Shown here: piece by piece, positions 17,509-26,725 of the stretch
How positions within the stretch are numbered: position 1 is the first letter of the stretch
Layout: every line of letters starts with the position of its first letter
Assembly: GCA_042095055.1 (NCBI GenBank)
Contig: JBELBZ010000002.1
Span: 117,841 to 181,840 of the forward strand
Length of the DNA stretch: 64,000 nt
Direction: 5' to 3'
Source: UBA8752 sp042095055
GTDB taxonomy: Bacteria > Bacteroidota > Bacteroidia > Flavobacteriales_D > Sanyastnellaceae
Program-made: the position numbers and the translations under genes
The notes under the pieces: model-generated
Told to the model about the DNA's origin: nothing
The model's database searches: none
The model's input: only the letters and a program-made list of their open reading frames with translations

Positions 17509-18408
17509 GTGTCAAACGAAAATATACCCACGTCAGAGGAACAAATGGAAGCCGCCATTGCCATGGCTTGGCAGGAAGACATTGGTTCAGGCGATGTGAC
17601 TTCGGCCGCGTGCATCCCTTTTGAAGCCAGAGAGAAGGCGGGATTCTTGGTCAAAGGAAGCGGTGTGATTGCCGGTTTGGAGGTGGCAGGGAGGGTCTTT
17701 GCATACGGCGCTCCAGAGGTGAATTTCAACCCAGTGGCTTCGGATGGAGACCTGGTCGAACCTGGTGATGTGGTGGCTTGGGCGTCTGGCCCTGCCCGAC
17801 AAATTTTGACAGCGGAAAGGCTGGCTTTGAATTTCATGCAGCGCATGAGCGGCATTGCGACGGGAACGCGCCGGGTGGTGTCCTTGTTGAAAGGCACGGG
17901 TACGCGTGTGCTGGATACGCGCAAAACCACGCCAGGTCTGCGGGTTTTTGAGAAGGCTGCAGTGCAGATCGGAGGAGGAGTGAACCACAGAATGGGGCTG
18001 TACGATCAGATCTTGATCAAAGACAACCATGTCGACTATGCGGGCAGCATGGGTGCAGCGGTGCAAGGTGCTTTGGACCACCTCGAGAAGGAGGGACGAA
18101 GGGTTCCCGTGGTGGTGGAAGTCCGCGACTTGAAGGAATTGAAGGAGGCCTTGTCTGTTGGCGGCGTGGACCGTTTGTTGTTGGACAATTTCACCCCTGA
18201 CCAAGCGGCTGTGGCGGTTGACTTTGTGGGGGGGCAGGTCCAGACAGAGGCCAGCGGAGGCCTCAATCCCGAGAATGTGCGCGCCTACGGCGAGGCGGGA
18301 GTGGACTTTGTGTCGCTGGGATGGTTGACGCACAGTCCGATGCCCTTGGACATCAGCTTGAAAAGCGCGGCTTCTTTGGAGGGCATCAAACCCGGACCAA
18401 ATGGGTGA
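17509..18408 (+). CDS. nadC: Nicotinate-nucleotide pyrophosphorylase (carboxylating)
   Basis: Makes nicotinate mononucleotide from quinolinate and PRPP in de novo NAD synthesis. Motifs include EDIGSGDVTS near the N-terminus, RKTTPGLRVFEKAAVQIGGG, HRMGLYDQILIKDNH, and EASGGLNPENVRAYGEAGVD near the C-terminus. I chose GTG 17509 because homologues begin a few residues before the SEEQ-MEAAI stretch. TTG 17485 lies in a promoter-like TTAACTTG stretch, and ATG 17545 would give a 287-residue protein and is also possible. The end overlaps the next gene by 8 bases. With pnuC and the NadR-like kinase, the window holds both NAD synthesis and salvage genes. Confidence 0.93.
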   Translation: MSNENIPTSEEQMEAAIAMAWQEDIGSGDVTSAACIPFEAREKAGFLVKGSGVIAGLEVAGRVFAYGAPEVNFNPVASDGDLVEPGDVVAWASGPARQILTAERLALNFMQRMSGIATGTRRVVSLLKGTGTRVLDTRKTTPGLRVFEKAAVQIGGGVNHRMGLYDQILIKDNHVDYAGSMGAAVQGALDHLEKEGRRVPVVVEVRDLKELKEALSVGGVDRLLLDNFTPDQAAVAVDFVGGQVQTEASGGLNPENVRAYGEAGVDFVSLGWLTHSPMPLDISLKSAASLEGIKPGPNG

Positions 18409-19330
18409 GCAATCGTGGGAACGTTGGATGCGGGGCACGCCTTTGAAAAGGGTGCTGATCGCGCCTTTGGAGCGGTTGCACCCGTGGGGTTTTCAGGGCA
18501 TGAGCGCTTGGGACGTCTTTCGGTTTTTTGTGGTGGGTGTGGCCGAGGGGGCGCTGGGCATTCGCGCAGCAGCCATCGCTTTTCAGGTGTTCTTGTCGAT
18601 TTTCCCCGTCATCTTGGTGCTGCTGAGTTTGTTGCCATTGGTTCCTGTGGCCGACTTCCAAGACAGTTTGTTTGAGGCGCTCCGCACTTACTTCCCTGGC
18701 GACACTTTTCTGCTGGTTGAAAGGACGGTCGCAGACTTGCTGGAGACTGGTGTGCACCCCGAGATTGCCAGCCTTGGATTCGTGCTGATGCTGTTTTATG
18801 CCTCGAGCTCCATCAACGGTATTTTATCGGGACTCAATGAAGCCCACCACCTGGAGCGCAAGGGGAACTGGCTTTTGCTCCGGGCCATGTCCATCGTGTT
18901 GATGGTGGTCTTTTCGTTGTTTTTGATTGTGGCCGTCCTGTTGATTGTGTTTTCGGGATCTGTGTTGGATTGGCTCACCGGCCACGGATTGTTGGCCCTG
19001 GAAGATTTGCCGCTCATACAAGCGGTACGGTGGCTGGTCACGTTGGCACTGCTGTTTACCACCATCACGGCTTTGTACAATGCGGCTGACTTTTCGAAGG
19101 ACCGTTGGCGGTTTATTACCCCTGGTGCTGTAACCACAACCGCCCTCATTGTTGTGACCTCCATTGCCTTTGCGTGGTTCGCCACCTCGCTGTCGGGTTA
19201 CAACCGGCTCTATGGCTCTTTGGGTACGCTGTTGCTGTTGCTCGTTTGGCTCAATGTGAATTGCTTTCTGCTCATCATTGGGTTTGACTTGAATACGGCT
19301 TTGAATAAGGCTCGGAAAGGCATTTCCTGA
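18401..19330 (+). CDS. YihY/virulence factor BrkB-family membrane protein
   Basis: A polytopic inner-membrane protein of 309 residues. A cytoplasmic N-terminal part (about 1-50) is followed by about six long helices. The signature region GALGIRAAAIAFQVFLSIFP lies near residue 50, and the late LYGSLGTLLLLLVWLNVNCF near 275 is also typical. Members were once thought to be RNase BN, which is wrong; their actual role is unsettled. It overlaps nadC slightly and is probably cotranscribed with it. Confidence 0.9.
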   Translation: MGEQSWERWMRGTPLKRVLIAPLERLHPWGFQGMSAWDVFRFFVVGVAEGALGIRAAAIAFQVFLSIFPVILVLLSLLPLVPVADFQDSLFEALRTYFPGDTFLLVERTVADLLETGVHPEIASLGFVLMLFYASSSINGILSGLNEAHHLERKGNWLLLRAMSIVLMVVFSLFLIVAVLLIVFSGSVLDWLTGHGLLALEDLPLIQAVRWLVTLALLFTTITALYNAADFSKDRWRFITPGAVTTTALIVVTSIAFAWFATSLSGYNRLYGSLGTLLLLLVWLNVNCFLLIIGFDLNTALNKARKGIS

Positions 19331-19383
19331 AACGATGGCCGAGCGAGGGGCCTTCTTTGCTGACCACCGATTAATTTGGCTTC

Positions 19384-19815
19384 ATGCAACACATCGCCTT
19401 TACCCTCGCCCTGCTCTGTGGGGCATCCTGTCTTTCTGCCCAAACCCTGACTGGTCAGTGGAAAACCATTGACGATGACAACGCTGGCCGGGTCAAGAGC
19501 ATTGTAGAAATCACAGAGGATGCGGGCAAATACTATGGAACGGTGGTCGAGCTGTTTCGCTTGCCCGATGAGGACCAAGACCCCCATTGCGAAAAATGCA
19601 GCGATGACCGCAAGGACCAGCGGGTTTTGGGCATGCAGATTGTCCGCGGCATGGAAGCCGGTGATGGAGAGTGGAGCGAGGGCTCCATTTGCGACCCTAA
19701 GAACGGCCGCGTGTACGATTGTAAGATGTGGTTCGAAGAAGGCGAACCCGACGTCCTCAAAGTTCGCGGATACTGGGGCTTTGTGTACCGCACCCAGGAG
19801 TGGCTGCGCCAGTGA
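19384..19815 (+). CDS. DUF2147 secreted protein
   Basis: The 143 residues include a signal peptide ending near LSAQ (about residue 20). A DUF2147 domain follows, with TGQWKTIDDDNAGRVKSIVE, GKYYGTVVEL, and a late VRGYWGFVYRTQEW. Four cysteines are present (CEKC at 69-72 and a later C...C pair around the DPKNGRVYDC stretch), suggesting disulfides or metal binding. The family is a small beta-barrel of unknown function found in the periplasm or secreted. The start is preceded closely by the 12-mer also found before the TonB gene. Confidence 0.88.
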   Translation: MQHIAFTLALLCGASCLSAQTLTGQWKTIDDDNAGRVKSIVEITEDAGKYYGTVVELFRLPDEDQDPHCEKCSDDRKDQRVLGMQIVRGMEAGDGEWSEGSICDPKNGRVYDCKMWFEEGEPDVLKVRGYWGFVYRTQEWLRQ

Positions 19816-21321
19816 TCAGGGCTTCAGCCACTTGGCCAGCCTTGGGGCTCTGGTTGTGGCGAATTCGACCCCTTCAGGCGCGAGGTTGAGTTTGATGGTG
19901 GCCCAGGCCGTCCAGCCAGTGACGATGGCGCTTTTCGTCAACAGGGTGACCACATGAGGCCAACCTGGATCCCATTGAACCAGGACCAAGGCCGGCAACA
20001 GCAGTATCCCGCAGATCAAGAAGGATTGCTTGCTGAGAACCAGCCGCTTCCAGATTCTCCAGAGCAAGACTTGTCGTCCCAATGTGGAGATCCCAACGGA
20101 CAGCAGGGTGGCGAGTGCTGCACCCGTCAGTCCCATACCCAGTCCTGATTCGGGAATGAACAGCATGTTCAATGGGATGGCGATGGCCACCATGGTCCAA
20201 TTGATGGCGACCATCTTTTTGAAATGGTTGGACTGTGAGAGCAAGATGGCTGACCCAGAAGCAGAGGCACGCACGACTTTTGCCAATCCCAAAGCCAATA
20301 TGACCATGGAGACCCCTTTGAATTCGGGCTGAAGCAGATGGTCGATTTGTGGTGTCGCCACCCATATGCAGGTGAGGATCCAACCGCTGCTGAGCAAAAG
20401 AAGACGGTGACTCAAACGGATTAATCTGTCCACCTCTGTTCCGTCATCGCTGTCTAAGCCGCGGGAGATGAGGGGCTGGAAGAGGCGTTGTGAGGCGCGT
20501 TGCGGTAAAGTGGAGACTGTCGCGACAAAGGCGGCGACGGTAAAAACCGGCACCTTGTCGAGGCCCATCAGGCTCCCGACCATGATGATGTCGAGTTGAC
20601 TGAGGATGACCCACGCACCGCTGCCCATAACCAGTGCACCGCCATATTGCCGGATCTCCTTTCGGATTTTCGAAGGCCCTAAACCGCCAAGGTCGATTTT
20701 GAATTGGTTGGCGAGGGACTGTGCCAAGAGGATCAAGAGCACCAGGACATTGAGAAAGAGATAGGCGGGCAAAAAGGCCGATTTTCCCAACCAGCCTAAG
20801 CCCAAGCACAGTGCCAAACCCGCATAGCCCAGCTTGAATACCGTTTCCTGAGCAAATGTGGCCAGTGTGGTTTTCAATTTGGTAGAGAGGTAACCGGCCA
20901 AGAAAAGCTGAGCAGTCAAGATGGCCGAGAGGATGGCGATGGGCTGTACCGCTTTTCGATGGACGTCGCTCAAACCAAGCATGTTGCTCACGCCATCGGG
21001 GAAGACCAAGGCGGGAAGGGCGACGAACGCAGCAAAGAGCACCAAGGGAGGCCAAATCAATGTCCCGATCAGCTTGGGGATTTGATGGGCGCGCCCGATG
21101 ACTCCCGTATACCTGTTCATGGCTGCTGGGGCACCAAAGAGGAGGATGGGAGCAATCAATGAAGCCCATGCCATGACCAAGCGAACCAACCCCCATTCTC
21201 CCAGATCTTCCGAAAATGCCCAAGGGAGGATGACCAAGTTGTTGACCGCGCCGAGCACAAACCCCAGCAGTATGCTGAGGAAGTTGCGAAAGGCTTGGGT
21301 TGGAACTCGGTAGCGTGCCAT
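19816..21321 (-). CDS. Polysaccharide flippase-like (Wzx/MATE-type) membrane protein
   Basis: An integral membrane protein of 501 residues with about 14 predicted helices. The layout matches oligosaccharide flippases of the MOP superfamily, which move lipid-linked glycans across the inner membrane. The N-terminus has AFRNFLSILLGFVLGAVNNL and an Asn-Arg-Tyr-type motif (AAMNRYTGVIGRA) at the end of helix 2-3. It follows the glycosyltransferase gene with the stop and start sharing one base, so both likely act on the same surface glycan. The substrate cannot be predicted. Confidence 0.85.
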   Translation of the reverse strand: MARYRVPTQAFRNFLSILLGFVLGAVNNLVILPWAFSEDLGEWGLVRLVMAWASLIAPILLFGAPAAMNRYTGVIGRAHQIPKLIGTLIWPPLVLFAAFVALPALVFPDGVSNMLGLSDVHRKAVQPIAILSAILTAQLFLAGYLSTKLKTTLATFAQETVFKLGYAGLALCLGLGWLGKSAFLPAYLFLNVLVLLILLAQSLANQFKIDLGGLGPSKIRKEIRQYGGALVMGSGAWVILSQLDIIMVGSLMGLDKVPVFTVAAFVATVSTLPQRASQRLFQPLISRGLDSDDGTEVDRLIRLSHRLLLLSSGWILTCIWVATPQIDHLLQPEFKGVSMVILALGLAKVVRASASGSAILLSQSNHFKKMVAINWTMVAIAIPLNMLFIPESGLGMGLTGAALATLLSVGISTLGRQVLLWRIWKRLVLSKQSFLICGILLLPALVLVQWDPGWPHVVTLLTKSAIVTGWTAWATIKLNLAPEGVEFATTRAPRLAKWLKP

Positions 21322-22688
21322 CAGACTTGGTTGTCGGATATGTCGTTGAGGCAGCTGGCCATCTTTGTGGTCAGGGTCCTTCTCGAAAAGTTCAAGGCCA
21401 ACGCACGGTTCGATGTGTATGGCGCGAAGAGGGCATGGAGCATTTTGGTGCAGCCCTCAACGTCTTCGTGGTGCGTGGGGGTAAAACCCCATTCTGTGGT
21501 GAGGTCGCCAATGTCGCTGGGCATGGGGCAGACTACTCCAATGGGGATGCCTGTGGCAAGGTATTCAAAGGCCTTTCCTGGTATGGCCCATTGTCCCGTT
21601 TGGTTGTCGTTCTGCACCAACAGCAACGCGTCCATGGCCATCATTTTTTCTATGGCTTTTCCGTGGGACATGTATCCGTGGTCCGTCCAATCTGAATCAA
21701 TGAGCGTGGAGGTGATTGAAGCTCGAACGGAGGGATTGATGTTGCCTGCGAGGTCCAAATGGAGGGGTTGACGCCCTTCTGGGACTTGTTCGTTCCACTG
21801 TCTGATCGCTTTCCAGAGTCCTGGAATGTTCCGTGTAGGGAAGAGTGATCCAAAATGTCCCAAGTGGAAAGTGCCGCTGGATTTTTCAGGTGGCGCCTGC
21901 ATCACCGGGCTTTCGTTTTCGATGTCGCTGGGGTCCCACCCATTGTGGATGAGGCTGAATTTGTGGGCGACGGCATCGTTTTGGTGCTGCAGTGAAATCT
22001 GTGCGCCAGGAGCAGGTACCGTGATGTGATCGGCCTGGTGCACCACGGCCTGTTCCATTGTGAGGTGCCGTTTTTTGGTCCTCTTCGTAGGCAGGAAATC
22101 CTCCAAATAGTCCATTTCCCTCCAGATGTCCCTGAAGTCAGCGAGCCAAGGCATACCCAGCCGCTTCTTGAGGTCGAGGCCGATGAGGTGGACGCTGTGT
22201 GGAGGCCCAGTGGTCACCAATGCTTGGAAAGGGCGGCCCTCTGCTTGGGCTTTTTTCCAGATGCGTTCCCCTGCTTTGCGCGCGCGGCGGCGCCACAAAA
22301 TGCGGGGATCGGGGATGAGCAAATTTCCACGTGCCCACAGCATGAGGGTTTGACTGAGGGACCTTTTCCTGGTAGAGGAAATGGATCCAAGCCGCTCGGT
22401 GCTTTTTTTGCCTTGGAACAAGCCGATGGCCGCATCGTAAGGCTCAAAAATGGGGACTTTGACGACCTCAATGCCACTGGGTATCTCGTCTGCCAAAGAG
22501 GCATCCAAAACGGGGTAGGCCGCCCCATCTGGCACCAGAAGCGTGGGTTCCCATCCGTTTTCTGGCAAGTACTTGGAAAATTTCAGCCAGCGTTGGACCC
22601 CAGGTCCTCCAGCTGGTGGCCAGTAATAAGCGATGATGAGGACCTTCTTCAAGGCATTGGCATCGTTGGAATTGGGGCCGACCTGCAT
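21321..22688 (-). CDS. GT4-like glycosyltransferase
   Basis: A cytosolic GT-B fold glycosyltransferase of 455 residues. The N-terminal domain starts with VLIIAYYWPPAGGPGVQRWL, the glycine-rich acceptor loop of the GT4-like type. The C-terminal half contains HLGHFGSLFPTRN and a late KAFEYLATGIPIGVVCP stretch (E-x-x-A-x-G-x-P) that usually holds the nucleotide-sugar-binding Glu. It lies between the flippase and the AddB-like gene, and most likely adds a sugar to a lipid-linked surface glycan. Confidence 0.87.
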   Translation of the reverse strand: MQVGPNSNDANALKKVLIIAYYWPPAGGPGVQRWLKFSKYLPENGWEPTLLVPDGAAYPVLDASLADEIPSGIEVVKVPIFEPYDAAIGLFQGKKSTERLGSISSTRKRSLSQTLMLWARGNLLIPDPRILWRRRARKAGERIWKKAQAEGRPFQALVTTGPPHSVHLIGLDLKKRLGMPWLADFRDIWREMDYLEDFLPTKRTKKRHLTMEQAVVHQADHITVPAPGAQISLQHQNDAVAHKFSLIHNGWDPSDIENESPVMQAPPEKSSGTFHLGHFGSLFPTRNIPGLWKAIRQWNEQVPEGRQPLHLDLAGNINPSVRASITSTLIDSDWTDHGYMSHGKAIEKMMAMDALLLVQNDNQTGQWAIPGKAFEYLATGIPIGVVCPMPSDIGDLTTEWGFTPTHHEDVEGCTKMLHALFAPYTSNRALALNFSRRTLTTKMASCLNDISDNQV

Positions 22689-22697
22689 GGGGTGAAT

Positions 22698-25514
22698 CTA
22701 CTCCAGGGTCAGGCAATCGGCACACCACTTGCTGTCTGCGTTGTGCGCAACGGTGTCTTCATCGTTGGTTGGAAGGAGCGCAGAGACGACCTCGCCGAGC
22801 CAGGTTTTGAGGGTGTCGTCGTGTTCGTGGTTGAGCAGCGTTGTTCCGTCCCATTCGAGGGTGAGCAGACTCGTGGCGTCACCGGCACCTTTGCGCCCCG
22901 CTCGAATGGCGGAACGAACGGCTTGGGCTTCTGGATGTTTTTCGCGCAGCATGGCTGCATAGAGGAGCAATTGAAGGGCCTTGCCGTGCTTGCCTTTGCG
23001 CAGGGTCTCTTCCCAATTCCCCTTTAGCCGCAACTCCCGGCCTTCGACAGCTCCAGTTTTGTAGTCGACGACCTGCCAAACTTCACCTCGGGGGTTTTTG
23101 TGGACTTCAACACGATCTGCCACCCCCTTGAAGGCGATGGTGCGGCCACCTTCGAGGGTAAAAGTCCTAAAGAGGTCTTCTTCCAAGCCTACAATGGTCA
23201 CTTCTGTACCATCTGACCACTCCCTTAACTCATCTCGGACCCACCTTCCGATCATGGCGGCGGCCATGCGGAGGACCAGGACGTTCTCACCGGTATCGGC
23301 TTGTGCGCCTTTTTTGGTGGCGGTAAGGGCGGCGACAAGCCTGGGTTTTACCTCGCGGGCCAAGGCCTTCAGGTCTTGTTTCTGCAGCACCTTTCCTACG
23401 GTGGATTGCAGGCCTTCTTCTACCGCTTTGTGGATGATCGTGCCAATGGTACTGGCTTCGAGGTGTTCCTCCACGGTGTCTGTTTCTCCGAGTCCCAAGA
23501 CATAGCGGTAATGGAACTGCCGCTCACAGGTGAGGGCTTGGTTCAATGCCGATGGACTGACACCCCTTGTGAGCATTTCATCCATAGACTGTTGGGCCTC
23601 TGGACTCCAACCCAATTCGGGTACAGGCGGCGCTGGTTCCGGCAAAGGAGTGGACCAGAGAGACTTGTTGATGGCCACGCCAGAAAGGGAAGATTCGGCC
23701 CAGGCTTCGAGTTGGCCCAAGAACCGACTGGGCTCGGTGCCACTGTCGCCGAGGTCGGCTCCGACACACAGCAAGTGGACTTTGCGGGAGCGGTGTAGGA
23801 GGCGGTGTAGGTAAGCGGCAAAAATCCCGTCGCGTTCGGGCCTGCCTGGCAAGCCGATCGAGCGCTGGAGGTCCAGTGGCATAAATGAAGGTGGTGGCGA
23901 ACCGTCGGGGAGGGTGCCTTCGTTGACATCCAAAACAAAGACCTCGTCGAAATCGAGCCCCCTGCTTTCGAGCAGCCCCATGACCTGCAGGCCCTCCAGC
24001 GGTTCCCCGGCCAGGTCGACGGCATGCTGTGCCATCCACCGTTGGACGCGGTTCCGCGTTTCTGAGAGGTTGGGCGGTGTGCCTGTTTTTTCGATGCTGC
24101 GCTCATGCAGGGCGACCACGTCTCGAAAGCCCATCCAGGTGGCGCTGAGCCAGGGGTCCTTGGGCATGCCCGTGCGGTTGGTCCACCGCGCTGTTTGCGA
24201 AAGCACGGTGGTGGTTCCATCGTCTTTGCCGGACAATGCCGCCTCTTGGCCGGCCCACCAAGGACCGAACAGGGCTTCGACCATTGGAAAATCCGCGAGG
24301 TCCTTGCGGGTCAAGCGGATGAGGGTGTTTTGGGTGCAAAGGCGCGTCAGGGCGCCCAATTGCTCCGCTGCTTGCGGGTGAAGTGCGCGGGTCAGAGGAT
24401 GGGCCAGAAGGCCGCGTACCCTGCTGTGGTGCAAGCGCCCTTTGTCTCCGTGCAGTCCGAAGAGCAGGTGGAGGAAGCTGCGCAAGGGGGTCCGGTCCAA
24501 GGGAACGCCCATGGTGAGGTTGACCTTGTCAACGCTGGGTGGAATGGAAGAGAGGACCAAGGGCGCGAGGTCGGCAGAAGGCAAAATGACCGCCACGCGG
24601 TCCAGCTCTTCTTTGCCAATGGATGCCAGGTGTTGGCGAACGTATTGGGTTTGCATGGTGCGCGAGCTGCACGTCACCATGTTCCAATCGCGGACCTTGT
24701 CTTTCCCATGCCCGGTCACCTCAGCCATGGGGTCGGGTAGGTCCGATTGTCGCTCTTTGCTCACGATTTCACGTACAAACCTTCCCGCCTCCAATCCTTC
24801 GCGGACGTAACTGCGGTCGGTGTCCCAGATCCATTCGCCATACCCTGACTGAATCAGGCGGTCTACGGTTTTGTGTTCGGCCGGGGTGAGGGCATTGGCC
24901 CCCGACATCCATACGGGGCCGTCGACGTGCCTCAAAGCGCCTTCTTCAGTGGCCATGCGCCGGGCGAGCATGCCCGATGTACACGAGCCATGCGCTTGGA
25001 GGTGTTCATGGAAGGCGGTGTGTAGGGGGTGCAAGGTGTTCCACTGGGCCAGAAAGGCCTGCTGACCAGCGGTCAAATCAGGCCGTCCGAAACTCCATGC
25101 TTCGATGTCTTTGATGTTGCGGAGGTCGCGAAAAACCTGCCGGGGGTCCAGCAGGTGATGGTCCACAGCATTGAAGTCGGCCATGGCGGCCATTCCCCAC
25201 GGCTGAAAACGGTCAAAAGACCCCCATTCAGGCAGGGTGTGCTGAAGCCGCATGCCTTCGGCAACGTGTTGCAACTCCACGAGCAGCTCCATCTTGTTGG
25301 GCACGGTCAAACCGAGCTGCTCTGCGCTCCATTCTCCCAGCGTGGTGATGTGTGGCAGCCAATGGCCGGGTCCGGCTTCTTTGACGAGCGCTTCTTGGAG
25401 TTTGCGGCCGGCCCGTCGCCCGGGCAGAAGGATGGTGATGTCCCCCCAGGAGTGCTTATCCAATGCGTTGAGCTTGGCGACGATGCGGTCCAGGAAATCG
25501 CCGGACCTGATCAT
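22698..25514 (-). CDS. AddB-like PD-(D/E)XK nuclease/inactivated helicase
   Basis: The 938 residues resemble the Bacteroidota AddB-type partner of AddA in double-strand break resection. The N-terminus has a P-loop-like but degenerate LLPGRRAGRKL, so helicase activity is unlikely. The C-terminal RecB-type nuclease (about 650-938) has GTIIHKAVEEGL, GVADRVEV, and VVDYKTGAVEG as the D-x-K catalytic motif. Cysteines 663, 931 and 934 match three of the four iron-sulfur ligands of AddB; the protein stops four residues after the last, so the fourth is absent. I place the start at ATG 25514, overlapping the TPR stop by 4 bases, rather than 20 codons upstream. AddA is encoded at 36-39 kb. Confidence 0.85.
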   Translation of the reverse strand: MIRSGDFLDRIVAKLNALDKHSWGDITILLPGRRAGRKLQEALVKEAGPGHWLPHITTLGEWSAEQLGLTVPNKMELLVELQHVAEGMRLQHTLPEWGSFDRFQPWGMAAMADFNAVDHHLLDPRQVFRDLRNIKDIEAWSFGRPDLTAGQQAFLAQWNTLHPLHTAFHEHLQAHGSCTSGMLARRMATEEGALRHVDGPVWMSGANALTPAEHKTVDRLIQSGYGEWIWDTDRSYVREGLEAGRFVREIVSKERQSDLPDPMAEVTGHGKDKVRDWNMVTCSSRTMQTQYVRQHLASIGKEELDRVAVILPSADLAPLVLSSIPPSVDKVNLTMGVPLDRTPLRSFLHLLFGLHGDKGRLHHSRVRGLLAHPLTRALHPQAAEQLGALTRLCTQNTLIRLTRKDLADFPMVEALFGPWWAGQEAALSGKDDGTTTVLSQTARWTNRTGMPKDPWLSATWMGFRDVVALHERSIEKTGTPPNLSETRNRVQRWMAQHAVDLAGEPLEGLQVMGLLESRGLDFDEVFVLDVNEGTLPDGSPPPSFMPLDLQRSIGLPGRPERDGIFAAYLHRLLHRSRKVHLLCVGADLGDSGTEPSRFLGQLEAWAESSLSGVAINKSLWSTPLPEPAPPVPELGWSPEAQQSMDEMLTRGVSPSALNQALTCERQFHYRYVLGLGETDTVEEHLEASTIGTIIHKAVEEGLQSTVGKVLQKQDLKALAREVKPRLVAALTATKKGAQADTGENVLVLRMAAAMIGRWVRDELREWSDGTEVTIVGLEEDLFRTFTLEGGRTIAFKGVADRVEVHKNPRGEVWQVVDYKTGAVEGRELRLKGNWEETLRKGKHGKALQLLLYAAMLREKHPEAQAVRSAIRAGRKGAGDATSLLTLEWDGTTLLNHEHDDTLKTWLGEVVSALLPTNDEDTVAHNADSKWCADCLTLE

Positions 25515-26116
25515 GAGCGGAACCCTTTTTTGACAAAGGTCCAGAATGCTTTTCGCTGACCCGGATTGGTCCACACTGCTGTCATTTCACGCCACAGGGT
25601 CGAAGGCGCTTCGGGTTCTTCCGCTGCCTCGGGTTCAACGCTTTGTTCGGCGGGAGCCGGAGGATCGACCCCTGCATCTTTCAAGATGCCCATGAGGGTA
25701 TCGGCGCGGCGGAATTTTTCTTGCGCTGATTTGCGCAGGCCATACTGCTCTTCGAGGAGTCCAAGGTTGTTGAGCGTGATGGCGTCTTCGGGATCGAGTT
25801 CCAACGCCTTCTTGTAATCGGCTATGGCGCCGTCCACGTCTTTCATGGCCGCCTTGATCCAAGCCCTTGAGGCGTAGCGGTAGGCGTGATGGGGCTCCAA
25901 AGCCACGGCGCGGTCAAAGGCCTGTAGGGCTTCTTTGGTGCGTCCCTGTTGGAATACGCAGACGGCGTGGTCGTGGATGATGTCGCCATCGGCTGGTATC
26001 CCCGCGCTTTCCTTTTCGGCCATGAGGGCAGCGAAAATGAGCTCCGCCTCCGCCCACTGCTTGTCGGCGTACAGCGACTCTGCTTCCTTTCTCCTGCGGT
26101 TGAAATCCTCGCTCAC
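25511..26116 (-). CDS. Tetratricopeptide repeat protein
   Basis: From GTG 26116 the protein has 201 residues with about four TPR units. They include RKEAESLYADKQWAEAELIF, ALQAFDRAVALEPHHAYRY and AIADYKKALELDPEDAITLN, then a charged, proline-rich C-terminal region. No signal peptide is seen. TPRs act as protein-binding scaffolds, and the partner is unknown. The GTG overlaps the tlpA-like stop by 4 bases. The same frame is open further upstream to 26647, but that part is antisense-free filler running inside the TlpA gene with arginine- and serine-rich composition, so I exclude it. Confidence 0.8.
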   Translation of the reverse strand: MSEDFNRRRKEAESLYADKQWAEAELIFAALMAEKESAGIPADGDIIHDHAVCVFQQGRTKEALQAFDRAVALEPHHAYRYASRAWIKAAMKDVDGAIADYKKALELDPEDAITLNNLGLLEEQYGLRKSAQEKFRRADTLMGILKDAGVDPPAPAEQSVEPEAAEEPEAPSTLWREMTAVWTNPGQRKAFWTFVKKGFRS

Positions 26117-26676
26117 TTCGCTTGGGTTGTTAGGTTTTCGATGGCAGATACCATCGATTCGAACTCTTCTTCGTCGAAAAGGCGGGTGAGGAAGGCTATG
26201 CGGCCATCCCGGTTGACCACCACATTGCGGGTGACCCCGGCTTTGGGAAGTGTAATCGCTGCAAACAGAGCGCCCCCCGGATCGAGGCAAATCGGATATG
26301 TGACCCCGGTGTCCTCTACAAGACCTTGGACTTTTGGAGCGGGCTCGTCGAGGTCCACTCCCAACAACACGACGCCTTTGTCTTTGAATGTTTGCCACAC
26401 CCGCTCTTCCAAATGGGGCATTTCCTTGCGGCACACGCCACACCATGATGCGGTGAACTGCAAGATGTAGACCGAGCCCATGAGGGATGCTTTGGACCAC
26501 GTCTTGCCAGCGAGGTCGGTCAGAGAAAAGTCGGGAACGGGGTCGCCAACTTGGACTTTGTAACCGCGGTCGTTGCCTTGGGCGGCGATCTCGTGCAGAC
26601 CACTGCTTCCGAAAACACCGCACAACAGGAGCAAGATTGAAGGCCAAAAGGCGAAATGGCGAAGGGCTGTGGTCAT
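26113..26676 (-). CDS. TlpA-like thiol-disulfide oxidoreductase
   Basis: An exported thioredoxin-fold protein of 187 residues. A signal peptide ends near EIAAQG. The domain starts at VGDPVPDFSLTDLAGKTW and has the redox motif WCGVC (about residues 77-81) and a later YPICLDPGG region. Proteins of this AhpC/TSA-Redoxin type reduce or isomerise disulfides in the periplasm, often during cytochrome c maturation. The cis-Pro segment reads GVTRNVVVNRDG, where the usual Pro is replaced, which is notable. It is first in a run with the TPR and AddB-like genes. Confidence 0.88.
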   Translation of the reverse strand: MTTALRHFAFWPSILLLLCGVFGSSGLHEIAAQGNDRGYKVQVGDPVPDFSLTDLAGKTWSKASLMGSVYILQFTASWCGVCRKEMPHLEERVWQTFKDKGVVLLGVDLDEPAPKVQGLVEDTGVTYPICLDPGGALFAAITLPKAGVTRNVVVNRDGRIAFLTRLFDEEEFESMVSAIENLTTQAK

Positions 26677-26725
26677 GGATGGAAGTTCCGAAAATCGACG
26701 GTGTTCAAAGCGCTAATTTTCACCA

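Noticed and set aside
26117..26647. N-terminal extension of the TPR protein by 177 codons
   Set aside because: It runs inside the TlpA gene in another frame and is Arg/Ser-rich; GTG 26116 with a 4-base overlap is a better start.
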